The position numbers and the translations under genes are program-made. The notes under the pieces were generated by a model. The model had not been told where the DNA came from and ran no database searches. It was given only the letters and a program-made list of their open reading frames with translations. A stretch of DNA of 64,000 nt from contig NW_006917101.1 in assembly GCF_000516985.1 (NCBI RefSeq), positions 1,666,834-1,730,833 on the forward strand, written 5' to 3'. This DNA comes from Pestalotiopsis fici W106-1. Lineage: Eukaryota > Ascomycota > Sordariomycetes > Amphisphaeriales > Sporocadaceae. This document shows, one piece after another, positions 33,332-43,446 of this stretch (position 1 is its first letter; every line of letters begins with the position of its first letter).

Positions 33332-34160
33332 GCCGATCTACAAGTTTTTAGTGTTCTCGGTGCTGTAAGTCACTCTTTCCTTGGGTTGAACAATACCTTT
33401 TTCGATATATTTCACCAGTTTGACATATAATGACCCAAGTGTGCAAGACCAGCAAGTTTCCAGGTTGAGTCATGACATGAAATCTGCAAGCCTACATCTG
33501 TCAGGCGCCCAACTTCTGAATGCTGTTACCCCGCTCCCACAATCATGCACAACGCAGAATCACAGAGCCTGCTCCGACGTCGACGCACGAATCAGCCCGA
33601 ACCAATCATGTGCATCTCGACGCTGCGCAGATTATTGCCTCGTAACGATGCAGATTAGAATGGTCTCAAGTGCAGTGCAGTCAAATACTATATGTGTTGA
33701 TCCATACGGCGGCTAGTAAAGTGTATGCGTGCGCGTGTTATTCCCCCCCCCCNNNNNNNNNNNNNNNNNNNNNNNNNNNNNNNNNNNNNNNNNNNNNNNN
33801 NNNNNNNNNNNNNNNNNNNNNNNNNNNNNNNNNNNNNNNNNNNNNNNNNNNNCCACCAAAAAAAAAAAAGCCTAACGCAGTTAGAAAAAAGTATAATCAG
33901 TCAAAAGTCTATACCTGGCGACAACAAAAATTCCATGATAACTGTCAACGAATAATGATTGTTTTAAATGTGGAAAAAAGAACAAGTCTATAATAGCTAG
34001 GCGATAAATCGCAAGTCGGCACGCCGCGTGGCCGCCGAGGGACGTTCCCTGTATGTGCGGCTGAGAAAAGCCACATGACAAGGAATAGGCAATTGTCGCA
34101 TTACCTCACATCCTGTCAAGTCTCTCATCCTCATGAGAACAACGCACCTATCATTGCACA
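33332..34160. promoter_or_regulatory. Divergent promoter interval interrupted by an assembly gap
   Basis: The interval lies between the 5' ends of the HET gene (minus) and the membrane-protein gene (plus), so it should hold both promoters. It contains the 100-N gap, which means its true length and content are unknown. Confidence 0.6.
33753..33852. other. Assembly gap (100 N)
   Basis: Exactly 100 N, a conventional placeholder length, flanked by a run of ten C on the left and an A-rich run on the right. Homopolymers probably stopped the assembly here. Confidence 0.99.
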
Positions 34161-35255
34161 ATGGATAGCGATACTATAGCCATCGACGACGGCGTATCCC
34201 GAGTGTCGGGCTACTATGGGCCCGGTGCAGTAGGGGCCTGGTGGCTACTTTCCCTCACGGCGCTGATCGGCTCATTCACCGGAGACCGCGCAGCCCCCGG
34301 CGGTGCCAAGCCGCCTTCGATTTGGAACCTCTTCAACATTGACGCAAACCTCCTCGGTGCCGTGGGATACCCACTTGTTGCTAGTCTCGACCTTCTGTAC
34401 AACCTCAAGACATATACCTCGGATCCCCAATCAATGGCGCTGTACTGCGCGCCACTCCTCATCTTGTTCGAGGCCGAGATCATCATGGCAGCCCTCCTCG
34501 GCGGAGTCGGGACGCGCATCTATAGAAGGCAGCCGCGGACAATTGATTTTGTGTTCGTCGCCCTGTCTTTGGTCTACTTTTACCTGTCCCGTCGGATTGC
34601 AATACTGGTTTGCATAGACAAGCTAGTCCTCTTTGCCGACCATTCACTCGCACCCCTCTCAACATGGGCTATATGTGAAGGCGTCCATCACATCAGTGCA
34701 TGCCAGCGAACCATGGACGACTACATCAACAGGGACTTTTATCCGGACATACTCGACCAAAGTGGTGATTCCAAACCAAGTGAATCCCATGCCACTGGCT
34801 ATGAGGAAAACGAAGTCATGACGGTCTTTTTTATTCTATTCGGCGTGGGCGGAACTGTTTCTGTTGGCTTAAGATCATTGCTGGATGAAGGGTGGGAAAG
34901 TCTGACTTATTGGTACAAAGTGGTGGATTTCTTTCTAGCTGCTTGTTTTGGCTGGTTAGGCTGGTTCATCTTCTGGTTCATCATATTGCCGTTCGTGTTG
35001 AATATGGTTGTTTTGTTCCAGTTCGTTTTCACGATGCTTTTACTTAAACTTTTCAAGATAAAACTAGGTGGAGGTATGATTCCTCAAAGTGCGGCATCGT
35101 TCTTGGACCTGGACCAGATGGCTGCATTCATGGTTGGTGGATTGGTGCCACTTGTAATGAGAGCAGCACCAGTCTTGAGGCGTCTGCTGGCGAGTTGTCG
35201 TCACAGAATCCTGCGTGGAAATGGAAACACGGTAAACGATGGAGACGTAGTCTAA
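34161..35255 (+). CDS. Polytopic membrane protein of unknown function
   Basis: A single-exon frame of 364 residues, starting MDSDTIAIDDGVSRVSGYYGPGAVGAWW in part and rich in membrane segments. Hydrophobic stretches lie near residues 22-38, 64-80, 92-114 (ALYCAPLLILFEAEIIMAALLGG), 129-143, 219-238, 255-300 (a long pair: FFLAACFGWLGWFIFWFIIL and MVVLFQFVFTMLLLKLF) and 323-340. That makes seven to eight helices. A hydrophilic loop (about 175-215) carries several His, Cys and Asp residues. I recall similar YYGPGA-type hypothetical membrane proteins in other Pezizomycotina, but no function is known. It is head-to-head with the long HET gene, across a promoter interval broken by the assembly gap, so co-regulation is possible but unproven. 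Confidence 0.82.
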   Translation: MDSDTIAIDDGVSRVSGYYGPGAVGAWWLLSLTALIGSFTGDRAAPGGAKPPSIWNLFNIDANLLGAVGYPLVASLDLLYNLKTYTSDPQSMALYCAPLLILFEAEIIMAALLGGVGTRIYRRQPRTIDFVFVALSLVYFYLSRRIAILVCIDKLVLFADHSLAPLSTWAICEGVHHISACQRTMDDYINRDFYPDILDQSGDSKPSESHATGYEENEVMTVFFILFGVGGTVSVGLRSLLDEGWESLTYWYKVVDFFLAACFGWLGWFIFWFIILPFVLNMVVLFQFVFTMLLLKLFKIKLGGGMIPQSAASFLDLDQMAAFMVGGLVPLVMRAAPVLRRLLASCRHRILRGNGNTVNDGDVV

Positions 35256-37186
35256 TCTACCGAGAATGAGATCTGAAATACAAAAAGATGATTTGGAACT
35301 TGCAGATTCTTTTGCACTTGATCTTCCACGGTGCACCATCGCTAGCACATCGATTGGGGTATTTTCTGGCCGACTAACCGAAGTTATGAGCATTTCAATC
35401 CCAGAAATCGAGTGTGATAATGCCTAACAACTTTGTGTTCACCCGCAAGGCGTCCTGGTGGCTCGCTTATCGTGGAAGCTTGCATCCTGATCGACAGACT
35501 CGTTTGCCTTTCTTCTACATGAGAAATATCCCCCTGTCTTTATTCCACATCCTCTAGCACTATCCCAATATCGCTACCAGCGCAACCGCGTTCTCGCTGT
35601 GATTGAACAATCCCTCGCCCGATTCGACAGACCTTGCTTTGACGCCTTGACTGTGAAGTAGAGGTCAACCCCGGGATTCCCGGGAAAGAATGATTAGATG
35701 CGGGATGCCCCAGAGGATCGGTTCAGTTCGACTTCCCAACTGCAAGACTCCATTTATACTACGATTATTGTGTCCCATGATTTTCTCATCTAACGTCTTA
35801 ACGGCGGTCAGCAAGCTAAGCCATGTATCCATTTGCACTTCAAAGCTTGCAGTGGCATACGAGTCTTTCATAAATTGCCCCCAGTAGGAATCTGCTCGCG
35901 GTCAACGGTGTATGGAAAAGCGACAGGCTGCAGAAAAGCCACCACAAATCATGCAGGCCATAAACAATTGGCATGGGGGCCCACAACTAACGCAGAGCTG
36001 TACGGGGCTCACCGGGGCGGACATGTCGATCTGAGCATGTTTTGGGTAGTCAACTGGATGCACAAATGCTTGATTACCGCCCATCATTGGTGGATAAGCC
36101 TGGATAATGTAGAAATTAATGCATACGTACACTCCAGTGATTTATGGAGCCGCTCACTCTCACCCTTGTGTCAGGGAAGCGATACATATGTAACCCATGG
36201 AAATGTTGGACTCGACAAATCGCGAGCTTTTTCTTTACAACTGGGCAAGTTCGCCCGAGAATGCAACGAGCTGAAGCGACAATAATTTCCTGACTACGAG
36301 CTCTGACCAGGCGCCGAAATGATATGATCAAAACTCAGCGGTGTGCGCAGTGCTTTTTCAAAGATGAGCATTGAGCTGTGACTGGCATCTAGCAGCAAAA
36401 GCCAGACTTATGCACTGAACACCTCGATGCCAATAAGGATACAAGTACTGGCATTCCTGCGCAACAGAGACAGTTATTGAGCGATGATATACGACTGCTC
36501 TAGGATTGAGGCAAACCAGCACTCGATATTTACCATCTCCCGTTGTACTTACTGAGTTTAGCTGTAAGGCTCGGCGAAAACCCCATCCTGCCTAATCAAT
36601 GGATCAGAGCCTTGCAGTAATACATCGTGAGGGCTCTTCGGATTACCCTTTTTGGAATTATGTCAGTCCAGGATTATCGGCTGTACTTAGCCGCTCCCGG
36701 GGAGGAATTACAATATGGCTATGGCACTGCCCGTCGCCCTAGATTACCTAGGCTTTGGCTTCCTACACTGATTATACTTATGATCTTTGCCATCATAGCC
36801 AATAAATCACGAAGTCCTCAACATTTCGATAGTCATTGATCGGTAAATGCTGTGCTGCACCATTTGGCAAATGCAGCCTCTCTCTTTCGGCTGCGGTTTG
36901 TCTGTTAACGTTAACACAATCCCAGCCTCGCTGCCAAAAATTCGTGGCCGCATAAAGAGCGCCCAAGTCTGAATCTGAACGAGCTAGCTCCAGCATTTCC
37001 CGCGGCGGATGCAGCGCCACGTTTTTGTACCACTTATTCATTAAATCGTAGAAATATTAGCTCACGAGCCGCCGCCGCGCCACCCCCCAAAGAAACACAC
37101 ACAGACAAACACACGCATGCACGCAGGTCGTACGTGAAAGACGAAGTAAAAATATTTGCTCTATAGATTTGGGCTGTCTGCGTCGC
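35256..37186. other. Gene-poor spacer between membrane protein and second HET gene
   Basis: Several short frames without motifs; none convincing. A CA-rich stretch lies around 37090-37125. I see no gene in these 1.9 kb. Confidence 0.5.
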
Positions 37187-39068
37187 TTATACCAGGGAAA
37201 TGGTTTGCCATTTCATATTGCCTTGATCTAGGGGAATCCCCTGACCGTCCATAAAACCATCAACATAACACTCTCCAATCAGTTCAAATTCTCCTTCCTG
37301 ACCTGTTTCCCGTAATAGTACAGGGAAATTGCAACCAGCAAGTATGTAGACTTGATCTCCGCTTTTGGTATTAGGAGGAATCATTGCCCATGATCCGCTC
37401 TCCAACCGCACTGGGGATTTTCGCATATTGAACCATACGTGCAGCAGCTGATTCTCGAAGTTCGAAAGCGACCTATAGCTCATCCCCTCAGTAGCTCTCA
37501 AATCTTCGATAATCTTGGACTTTTGTGGAAGAGATCCAAACAATTGCTCTGCGTGGGCCACAAACCACTCCAGTAATTCCGCATCCAAAGTTTTTGGACT
37601 ATCGATGGCGTCGTTGTAGAGTTGGAGAAACCCATCCCTATGTTCAATTGGGCAAACTTTGTCTAGGTAGGTATCGTCTCTATCCAAAACTACAGTTTTC
37701 CACAGATTTTCAGGTGGTAAATGTTTGAATGACTTGAGTTGAAGCTGCTCATCCATACCAGTTATCGCGACCTGGTCTTCAAAGCGCTGTGTCATGTCGA
37801 TGATTGAAGGATCGGCATCAAGATCGATTCGGTCCAGTCTGTAACCTTCGCAGCAAAGAATGCCTGGTTGAGTGGTTTGGGAAGGGCATCGATATGCACA
37901 CCCGCCAGATGCCCGGTACAAAGCGCGTGCCTGCTCTGGGGTCTCGGCCAAGCCTCTGTGGATATGTGAGAGTGCAGTAAAAGATTGCCAAGCCATCCGA
38001 TCGTAAGATTTGGACGAATAGGTAGGCCAATATGGTACCCAGGAAGGGCACTTCTTGCTCGGGTCCCTTTGGCTATTAGAAGCAAAGCTAATTAGATCGA
38101 GGCAAGCACTCGCGTTGATTTGCGACCGGACGAGCTGCTCGTATATATCAATCGTCGTGGTTGCGTGGCTATCGTAGACCGGCTTGAGATTGAGGATATC
38201 GATATCCGATGCTAGGCCAAGGACTGAGTACACACAGTCGCGCTCCCAGGTAGCGAACGCGCCTCCTGCATATACCATCAAGTCACACAAGGGAAATAAA
38301 CCATCTCCTCCGCCGACCATATGGTGGGACCTAATTATATGGATTTTTCTCCTTTTCCCAGCCATATAGTGACCTCTCAGTGTGCTTAATGAGGTCCATC
38401 CGGGGAGTTTTCGTCCATACTCTGAAATCCACCGCATTGCTTGGGTGAAAAAAAAAGCGCCTGAAGCTTTGATCTCCGCACCAGAACGTTAGTTGATCTG
38501 GAATGACAAACTCTTGTAAAGTCCATGCTCGAGTCCACCAGGGTCTTTGAAACAGTACACGCAGCGAATTGAACTCGTTTGCGGCAGCCTCGCGTACTAC
38601 GACTTTTTTTGCTTGCCGGATGTCGGGAGTTTTCAGCGGCCCTAGTTTTAATATTGTTGTTATTGCGGGCGAGACTTCCTCGCTAAGTTCTCCAAGCCAT
38701 ACTATTGTCTGAGCCGCACGTTTGTATACTTCGCCCATTCTAGCGACCTGGTGCTCTTTCTCCTCGTTGTCGTCTTGGTTTATACAAATTGAGTCAATCC
38801 ACCAGTGACGATAGCCAGCCCTGCCTTGGATTGCCTGCAAGGCTTGCATGAGATTTGCTCTAATGGGAAAGCTCACGCCATCCACCTTGATGATATGGGA
38901 AATATCTTCAGATCCCCATGTGTAGGATAATGCAAAATATTCTTGCAGATTATCACTTGTCAAGGAAATGGTGACAAGGTGCAAGGAGATTTCGCTCGAG
39001 TTAGCCGGGCCATCTGGTAAAACAGCCAATCGAATCTGATCCCGTCCAAGAGTTGAATAAACCGACAT
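37187..39068 (-). pseudogene. HET-domain gene with a one-base frameshift in a homopolymer
   Basis: Two overlapping frames on the minus strand make one HET protein. The first (from 39068) has the HET domain: FALSYTWGSED, YRHWWIDSICINQDDNEEKEHQVARMGEVYKRA, IVWLGE, FQRPWWTRAWTLQEF. It then runs off after the FRR codons in a tract of nine T (plus strand A9, 38448-38456). With eight T the frame passes straight into FFFTQAMRWISEYGR and on to the second frame, which has the HET C-terminal blocks (DCVYSVLGLASD, SWVPYWP, GSWAMIPPNTKSGDQVYILAG, ECYVDGFMDG) and stops at 37187. The repaired length would be 626 residues without introns. Because everything else is intact, this may be a sequencing or assembly slip in A9, or a young loss-of-function allele. 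Confidence 0.85.
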
Positions 39069-40148
39069 TATTCTCTGGCATAGGCAAAGCCTTGAACATA
39101 ATGCGATGTATGTTTTGACAATTATTTGAGAAGGGAAGGGAACATAATATGAGGACTGTTGGCTTTGGCTCGAGTAGCTCTAGCTTAACCGAACTTGCGC
39201 CTCTTCAAATACTGTCCTTATTTCAGATTTAAGCCATTTTAAAATCGGCCTATGGGTGGGTATATGATCACAGCACAGCCGGGTCGCCTTGCTTTGCCAT
39301 GTAACTACCTACATACATAGATCGAGCCGCCTTCTTCCAGTGCTGCTGCCTGAGTTGGCAGTCACGGGATATCCCGGGGTTCCCCCATGCCCAATGCCCA
39401 TGAACCTCCACTTTGTAAGTTATTAGAGATACTGCGCCCACCGCAGCACCCTTACCGGGTGGAGTTTCCTGTTGATCATGCGTTGCTTTGGTATGTGAAG
39501 ATACGGTGTCGTTGATATTGCATCGGAGATTGGTCTGTATTTATGCAAGTGTGGGTGTACAGACGTAGTACGATAGACTGTGATTCGCTGACAAGGATTT
39601 TAACAGCTGCACAAGCACTATATGGATTCCAATTTCATGCGCCTTTGCGTGTCATTTGTTAAGTCCTTGTATATCCTATAGATGGCCAGCCTTACTCCAA
39701 TTTTGCACTTTTTGCACTTTTTACACTCCTGCATTATTGCACTTTTGACCACGGATGCAGGAATCATGCATTGGCGCTCGTATTCGGTCGTGCGCGGCCG
39801 TTTTCACCCGACACCAACTCACCGAGCGTGGACCTCCGCAGCCCGACGGCGCAACTTCATAAACAGAGCCTTCCCATGATTCTTCAACCCCTACATAGAT
39901 GATCCCCACCGCATCTGATCAGCTCGGGTATATTGCGTAACTATCCAGCAACCCTCTCCCATATTCTTGTCTTATGCTGCTTGGTCTACTTTCCTTCTAA
40001 ATTGGATCAAGTAAGGACCATTCCATTCCATGCCTTCGAGGTTCTAGTACAGCTTACTATAAATATAGTTCTGGTTTTTTCTTCTTCTTCTTTTTTTTTC
40101 TCTTGAAAACCGCCAGACTCCATTGAGCGACAAAACACTCCGTCCAAC
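39069..40148. other. Intergenic region
   Basis: Promoter of the HET gene on the left. On the right is a pyrimidine-rich leader (about 40070-40110, TTTTTTCTTCTTCTT type) just before the repeat-rich ORF. No gene inside. Confidence 0.5.
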
Positions 40149-40484
40149 ATGTCCTATTACCACCGCCATGAGTCCCGAAGGTCAGCCGCTGCAGAAAGCT
40201 ACGCTCCCAGAGCATCGACGTACCATCATGCTTCTAGGAGAACAAGAGATGATTCTTCTGACTCGGACACATCGGAGGAAGATACGAGGCAGGAGCGAAA
40301 GGAACAAGAGAGGCGAGAACAAGAGAGGCGAGAACAAGCGAGGCGAGAACAAGAGAGGCGGGAACAAAAGAGGCAGGAGCGAAAGGAACAAGAGAGGCGG
40401 GAGCGAAAGGAACAAGAGAGGCAGGAGCGAAAGGAACAAGAGAGGCGAGAGCGAAAGGAACAAGAGAGGCGGGAGCGAAAGTAA
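40149..40484 (+). CDS. Small Glu/Arg/Lys/Gln repeat protein candidate
   Basis: The frame encodes 111 residues. The first 45 are non-repetitive (MSYYHRHESRRSAAAESYAP then a Ser/Asp/Glu-rich patch SDSDTSEED). The remainder consists of five- and eight-residue units (EQERR, KEQERRER) that would form a long charged single helix or coiled coil. The ATG has a good context (CCAACATG) and follows a CT-rich leader, as expressed fungal genes often do. The stop comes abruptly in the repeat, where a GAA/AAG-type codon has become TAA, so the protein may once have been longer. No family is recognised. It may be a real low-complexity protein or the broken front of a larger gene. Confidence 0.42.
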   Translation: MSYYHRHESRRSAAAESYAPRASTYHHASRRTRDDSSDSDTSEEDTRQERKEQERREQERREQARREQERREQKRQERKEQERRERKEQERQERKEQERRERKEQERRERK

Positions 40485-40515
40485 CAGGAGAGGCGGGAGC
40501 GACACAGGGACAACA
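40295..40515 (+). repeat. Purine-rich minisatellite of 15- and 24-bp units
   Basis: Alternating units of the type GAGAGGCGAGAACAA (15 bp) and GAGAGGCGGGAGCGAAAGGAACAA (24 bp) run in tandem. Both lengths are multiples of three, so every frame stays open on both strands across the array. Confidence 0.85.
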
Positions 40516-41040
40516 GAGGCTTGAGCGATAGGCGCGAGAGTGAGTGGTGATGGTAAGGCAGATGCAAAAAGACTTGTTGAGGCAAACGGGAAAAACACAC
40601 GAAATAATGGGGACTATGGTTGGTCTTAAACCAAAAACAACTTTTAGGGTTGCATCTAAGCCTATGGCAGCACCCTTTATGGGCATATAGGCCCTGGATT
40701 GTAATCGTTTCCCTTCCCAACAATTGCGAGCATTCACTTTGCCTATTATGGTACAGTAGTGATCCAGTTCGTGATAGTATGCGATGCGAAAATTGTGCCA
40801 TTGCCTGGTAGTCACTTATGCACGCCTGACTGAAAATACCACTTGATGAGACGGCCGGATTCTGGGCTGTTATACTCCACTACATGCGAGCAGGAGGAGC
40901 CTTCGAACATTTCGAAGTGGTTGCAATGCTGATAAATCCTTGAAATGAAGAAATTGGGTGGGTGATGGATGGTTCATGGCACTATGGTCTACTAGATGAC
41001 AAGGCCTGGGCTGCGCGCGGTTCTCCAGCTATTTGCACTA
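40516..41040. other. Spacer
   Basis: No gene-like signal between the minisatellite and the HET relic. Confidence 0.45.
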
Positions 41041-41880
41041 TTCTAGGTCATGAAGTACACTTCATTTGATAGACATATCATGAACTGGCACGTGTTAGAG
41101 GACATCGCCATGTATCTTGAGGGCGGAAATTTTAACCATCGGCTTACGGGAGAGAATTCTGGGGCGTTGCCGTGCCGCCAGCTTGTGTTCTTATGGGTGG
41201 ACAGTTGCGAGAAAAGCCATAGCACAGCTTGTCACATTATGGTTCCTAGAGATCCTACTAGATTTATGGAAGTAGCCACTAAAGAATGCCTTGAGTCTTT
41301 AAGGTTGACAATATCGCCAGCCCACGCGACGCATAAATTCGTAGCTCTGAGTTACTGCTGGGTTCAAGCTTCCGCGCTCCGACTTAAAACTAATAATATT
41401 TTATCGTTATATAAATTTATTAACATAAAAAATCTCTTATAGACTATACAGGACGCTATATATTGAGTAACGATATATAGGCATCCGGTATTTGTAAGTT
41501 GACACACTTTGCATAATACAAGGACGGATAAAATGAGACGGCTGTCGCGGATTAAACCAGAGATTCCACGCAAATGCATAACCGAGGTTGGGCATTTCAG
41601 GAGGCCATATTATCTAGCAGGCAATTTATATTTGGTATTTTAGGAATATCGTGGAAATGCACCAGCTGCGAATACTATAAAAGTATAACTAAACCTCTTC
41701 GATTAAAGGCTATCGCACAAGTCTCGCTATGTCGCAAAGGAGTAGCAATGTAATTATATGGGAAATGGATAAAAGTCGTCGAGTCATATACCGGGACACA
41801 GCTTGTATATAATTTGAGTAGATTTCCAGCTATGTTTGGATCTGCTAGGATCCTCCGTGAGGTAAGAGGCACATCCACTA
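41041..41880 (+). pseudogene. AT-rich relic of a HET-domain gene
   Basis: On the plus strand, recognisable HET pieces appear in order: a pre-HET stretch ending ATHKFVALSYCWVQAS (about 41330-41376), TIQDAIY (near 41440, after a stop), LCIIQGRI-like sequence near 41510 and NRGWAFQEAILSSRQFIFG (about 41578-41640), followed by ISWKCTSCEYY. Stops and frame changes interrupt it throughout. The surrounding DNA is AT-rich with many TA steps, as expected from repeat-induced point mutation or long neutral decay. It is not the same copy as the relic near 26.5 kb, since the preserved motif variants differ. Confidence 0.75.
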
Positions 41881-42358
41881 TGCGCTGCTATTGTTTTAGT
41901 CTGTGGCGCGACAAGTTCATCCAGAAATTAATGTGAATGTATGAAGGGTATCCGGCCGATGGGCGGTGGTTATATCATAAAAGGCAGCCCGACTATCGTG
42001 CACCGTCTTAATCCTCGGCTTCTGTTAGTGGCGCAGTCAAATTCCTTAAACCTGGCCGTTTGGCATCTTAGATTTCGAGTAGAATAATCGAGAGGCGGAA
42101 CTTGGGCTCTCGATCCTGTTATCCATTTAAACCGCGCCGGATATCACGACCCTGTGGGTCTTGGAAGGGGACCGCACCTCTGGGCAGGCAAATAGGTTGA
42201 ACTCCAATTTTGAAGTTGGTGAGCTTCCGATCCGTGGCATTAGCGGAAGCAGTGATAGTCAAAGAGTTACGGTCTGGGACGATCGGGTCACGCTAGCGAC
42301 TAGCGGCCGCATGGGCGATAAGCACCGATAAGTTATCGTTTATGGAGTAGATCAGCTA

Positions 42359-42382
42359 TCACGGACCCCCGCAAGTCCGTGA
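42359..42382. repeat. Perfect inverted repeat (8-bp stem, 8-nt loop)
   Basis: TCACGGAC, an 8-nt loop CCCCGCAA, then GTCCGTGA. The stem is perfect and GC-rich inside an AT-rich stretch. Similar hairpins occur in fungal LTRs as I recall, but no LTR ends could be defined here. Confidence 0.7.
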
Positions 42383-42595
42383 CTACATGCGTCACTCGTG
42401 TGAGATCAAGATATGCTTGTAAGATCCGGCGTCGGATCTATTCTCCATTGAAATCCATATAAGTCAGATCAGATCCATTACCAGTTACCCAATTAGTACG
42501 CTAATCTATAATACGCAAAATCAACAGAGTGGCTCGAGCTTCGCTAAGCCCTCTTACGGTCCTGGTTCTAAAAATATCCTTACGGTATGAGTCAC

Positions 42596-42664
42596 CATAA
42601 CGCCTTCCTGATCTATATCATAACGCTGTCCTAATCTATATCATATCCCTATACTAGAATCTAT
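42596..42664. repeat. Short tandem repeat, 23-bp units
   Basis: CATAACGC followed by CTGATCTATAT or CTAATCTATAT occurs twice in direct succession (42596-42618 and 42619-42641). A third, weaker unit follows (42642-42664). Confidence 0.65.
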
Positions 42665-42799
42665 TCGCCTTTATACCCGGACATTCTGCGTCGAAACCAT
42701 CAACGCCGTGTCCACTACTTTTCTTGCAAAGTTCAACCCAACCAAGATACCCAACAAAGTCTTATTTCTTCCTCTTCATCTCCCTCAACAATTCTCAAT

Positions 42800-43299
42800 A
42801 TGGCTTCCGCCGATCTCCCTAAGGATACCACCAAGGCGCCGGTCGCCAGCAACGATAGTGATAAGGAGGATCTCTTCGGCAGTGACTCCGAGGAGGAGAA
42901 CCCCGAGGAGGTCAAGGCCCGTGAGGAGCGTTTGGCTGCTTACAGAGAAAAGAAGGCTGCCAAGCCCAAGACTATTGCCAAGACGGTTGTTATCATGGAT
43001 ATCAAGCCTTGGGGTATGCTATAACTTTCCTTTATAGAAAGACTATAGTACTGATTTGTCCGAAAACAGACGACGAGACTGACATGGTCGAACTCGAGAG
43101 CTCTGTGCGGGGTATTGAGAAGGACGGTTTAGTTTGGGGTGCTTCTGAGCTGGTTGCTATTGGTTTCGGTATCAAGAAGCTCCAAATCAACCTTGTCATC
43201 GAGGACGAGAAGATCTCTTTGACCGATCTCCAGGATGAGATTCAAGAGTTTGAGGACTACGTTCAGTCGACCGATATTGCAACTATGCAGAAGCTGTAA
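42800..43299 (+). CDS. eEF1B-alpha (EF-1 beta) paralogue lacking the N-terminal GST-like domain
   Basis: Two exons (42800-43013 and 43070-43299; intron GTATGC ... CAG, 56 nt) encode 147 residues. From residue 25 it follows elongation factor 1-beta closely: the acidic [13 protein letters not shown] region, the basic [23 protein letters not shown] linker, and the whole guanine-exchange domain ([57 protein letters not shown] at the C-terminus). This domain reloads eEF1A with GTP during translation. Normal fungal proteins are about 225-230 residues and carry an N-terminal GST-C-like domain that binds eEF1B-gamma. Here it is replaced by about 25 residues beginning [17 protein letters not shown]. 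No GST-like exon is visible upstream, where retroelement-like debris starts. The intron argues against a retrocopy. It could be an active paralogue or a recent truncated duplicate. Confidence 0.85.
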
Positions 43300-43446
43300 A
43301 TTGCTTCTATAAAAGCTACTTAGCGAGATATAACGATATCCTCGTCATATAACAAACGAATTCGGAGACAAAACGTCAGTTGACGAATATAATGCCATTG
43401 GCAGGAATCCAAGGTCGGCGACCTCGCAAGCAAGACTGCACAGGAC

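Larger units (their letters stand above)
41881..42799. mobile_element. Retroelement-like or degenerate debris upstream of the eEF1B-alpha paralogue
   Basis: The stretch has no intact frame but shows element-like features: a perfect 8-bp hairpin at 42359-42382 and two to three 23-bp tandem units from 42596. The pyrimidine-rich leader of the next gene begins around 42660. On the minus strand a short coding-like stretch (about 42290-42120) reads TITASANATDRKLTNFKIG and ends in a stop; I do not recognise it. Class and boundaries of any element could not be established. Confidence 0.35.

Noticed and set aside
40295..40515. Possible CRISPR-like array
   Set aside because: Units are contiguous with no unique spacers, and the genome is fungal; it is a minisatellite.
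40182..40815. Minus-strand Ser/Cys/Leu/Phe-rich frames over the repeat
   Set aside because: They arise only because the repeat units are multiples of three; the sense frame has the better start context and head region.
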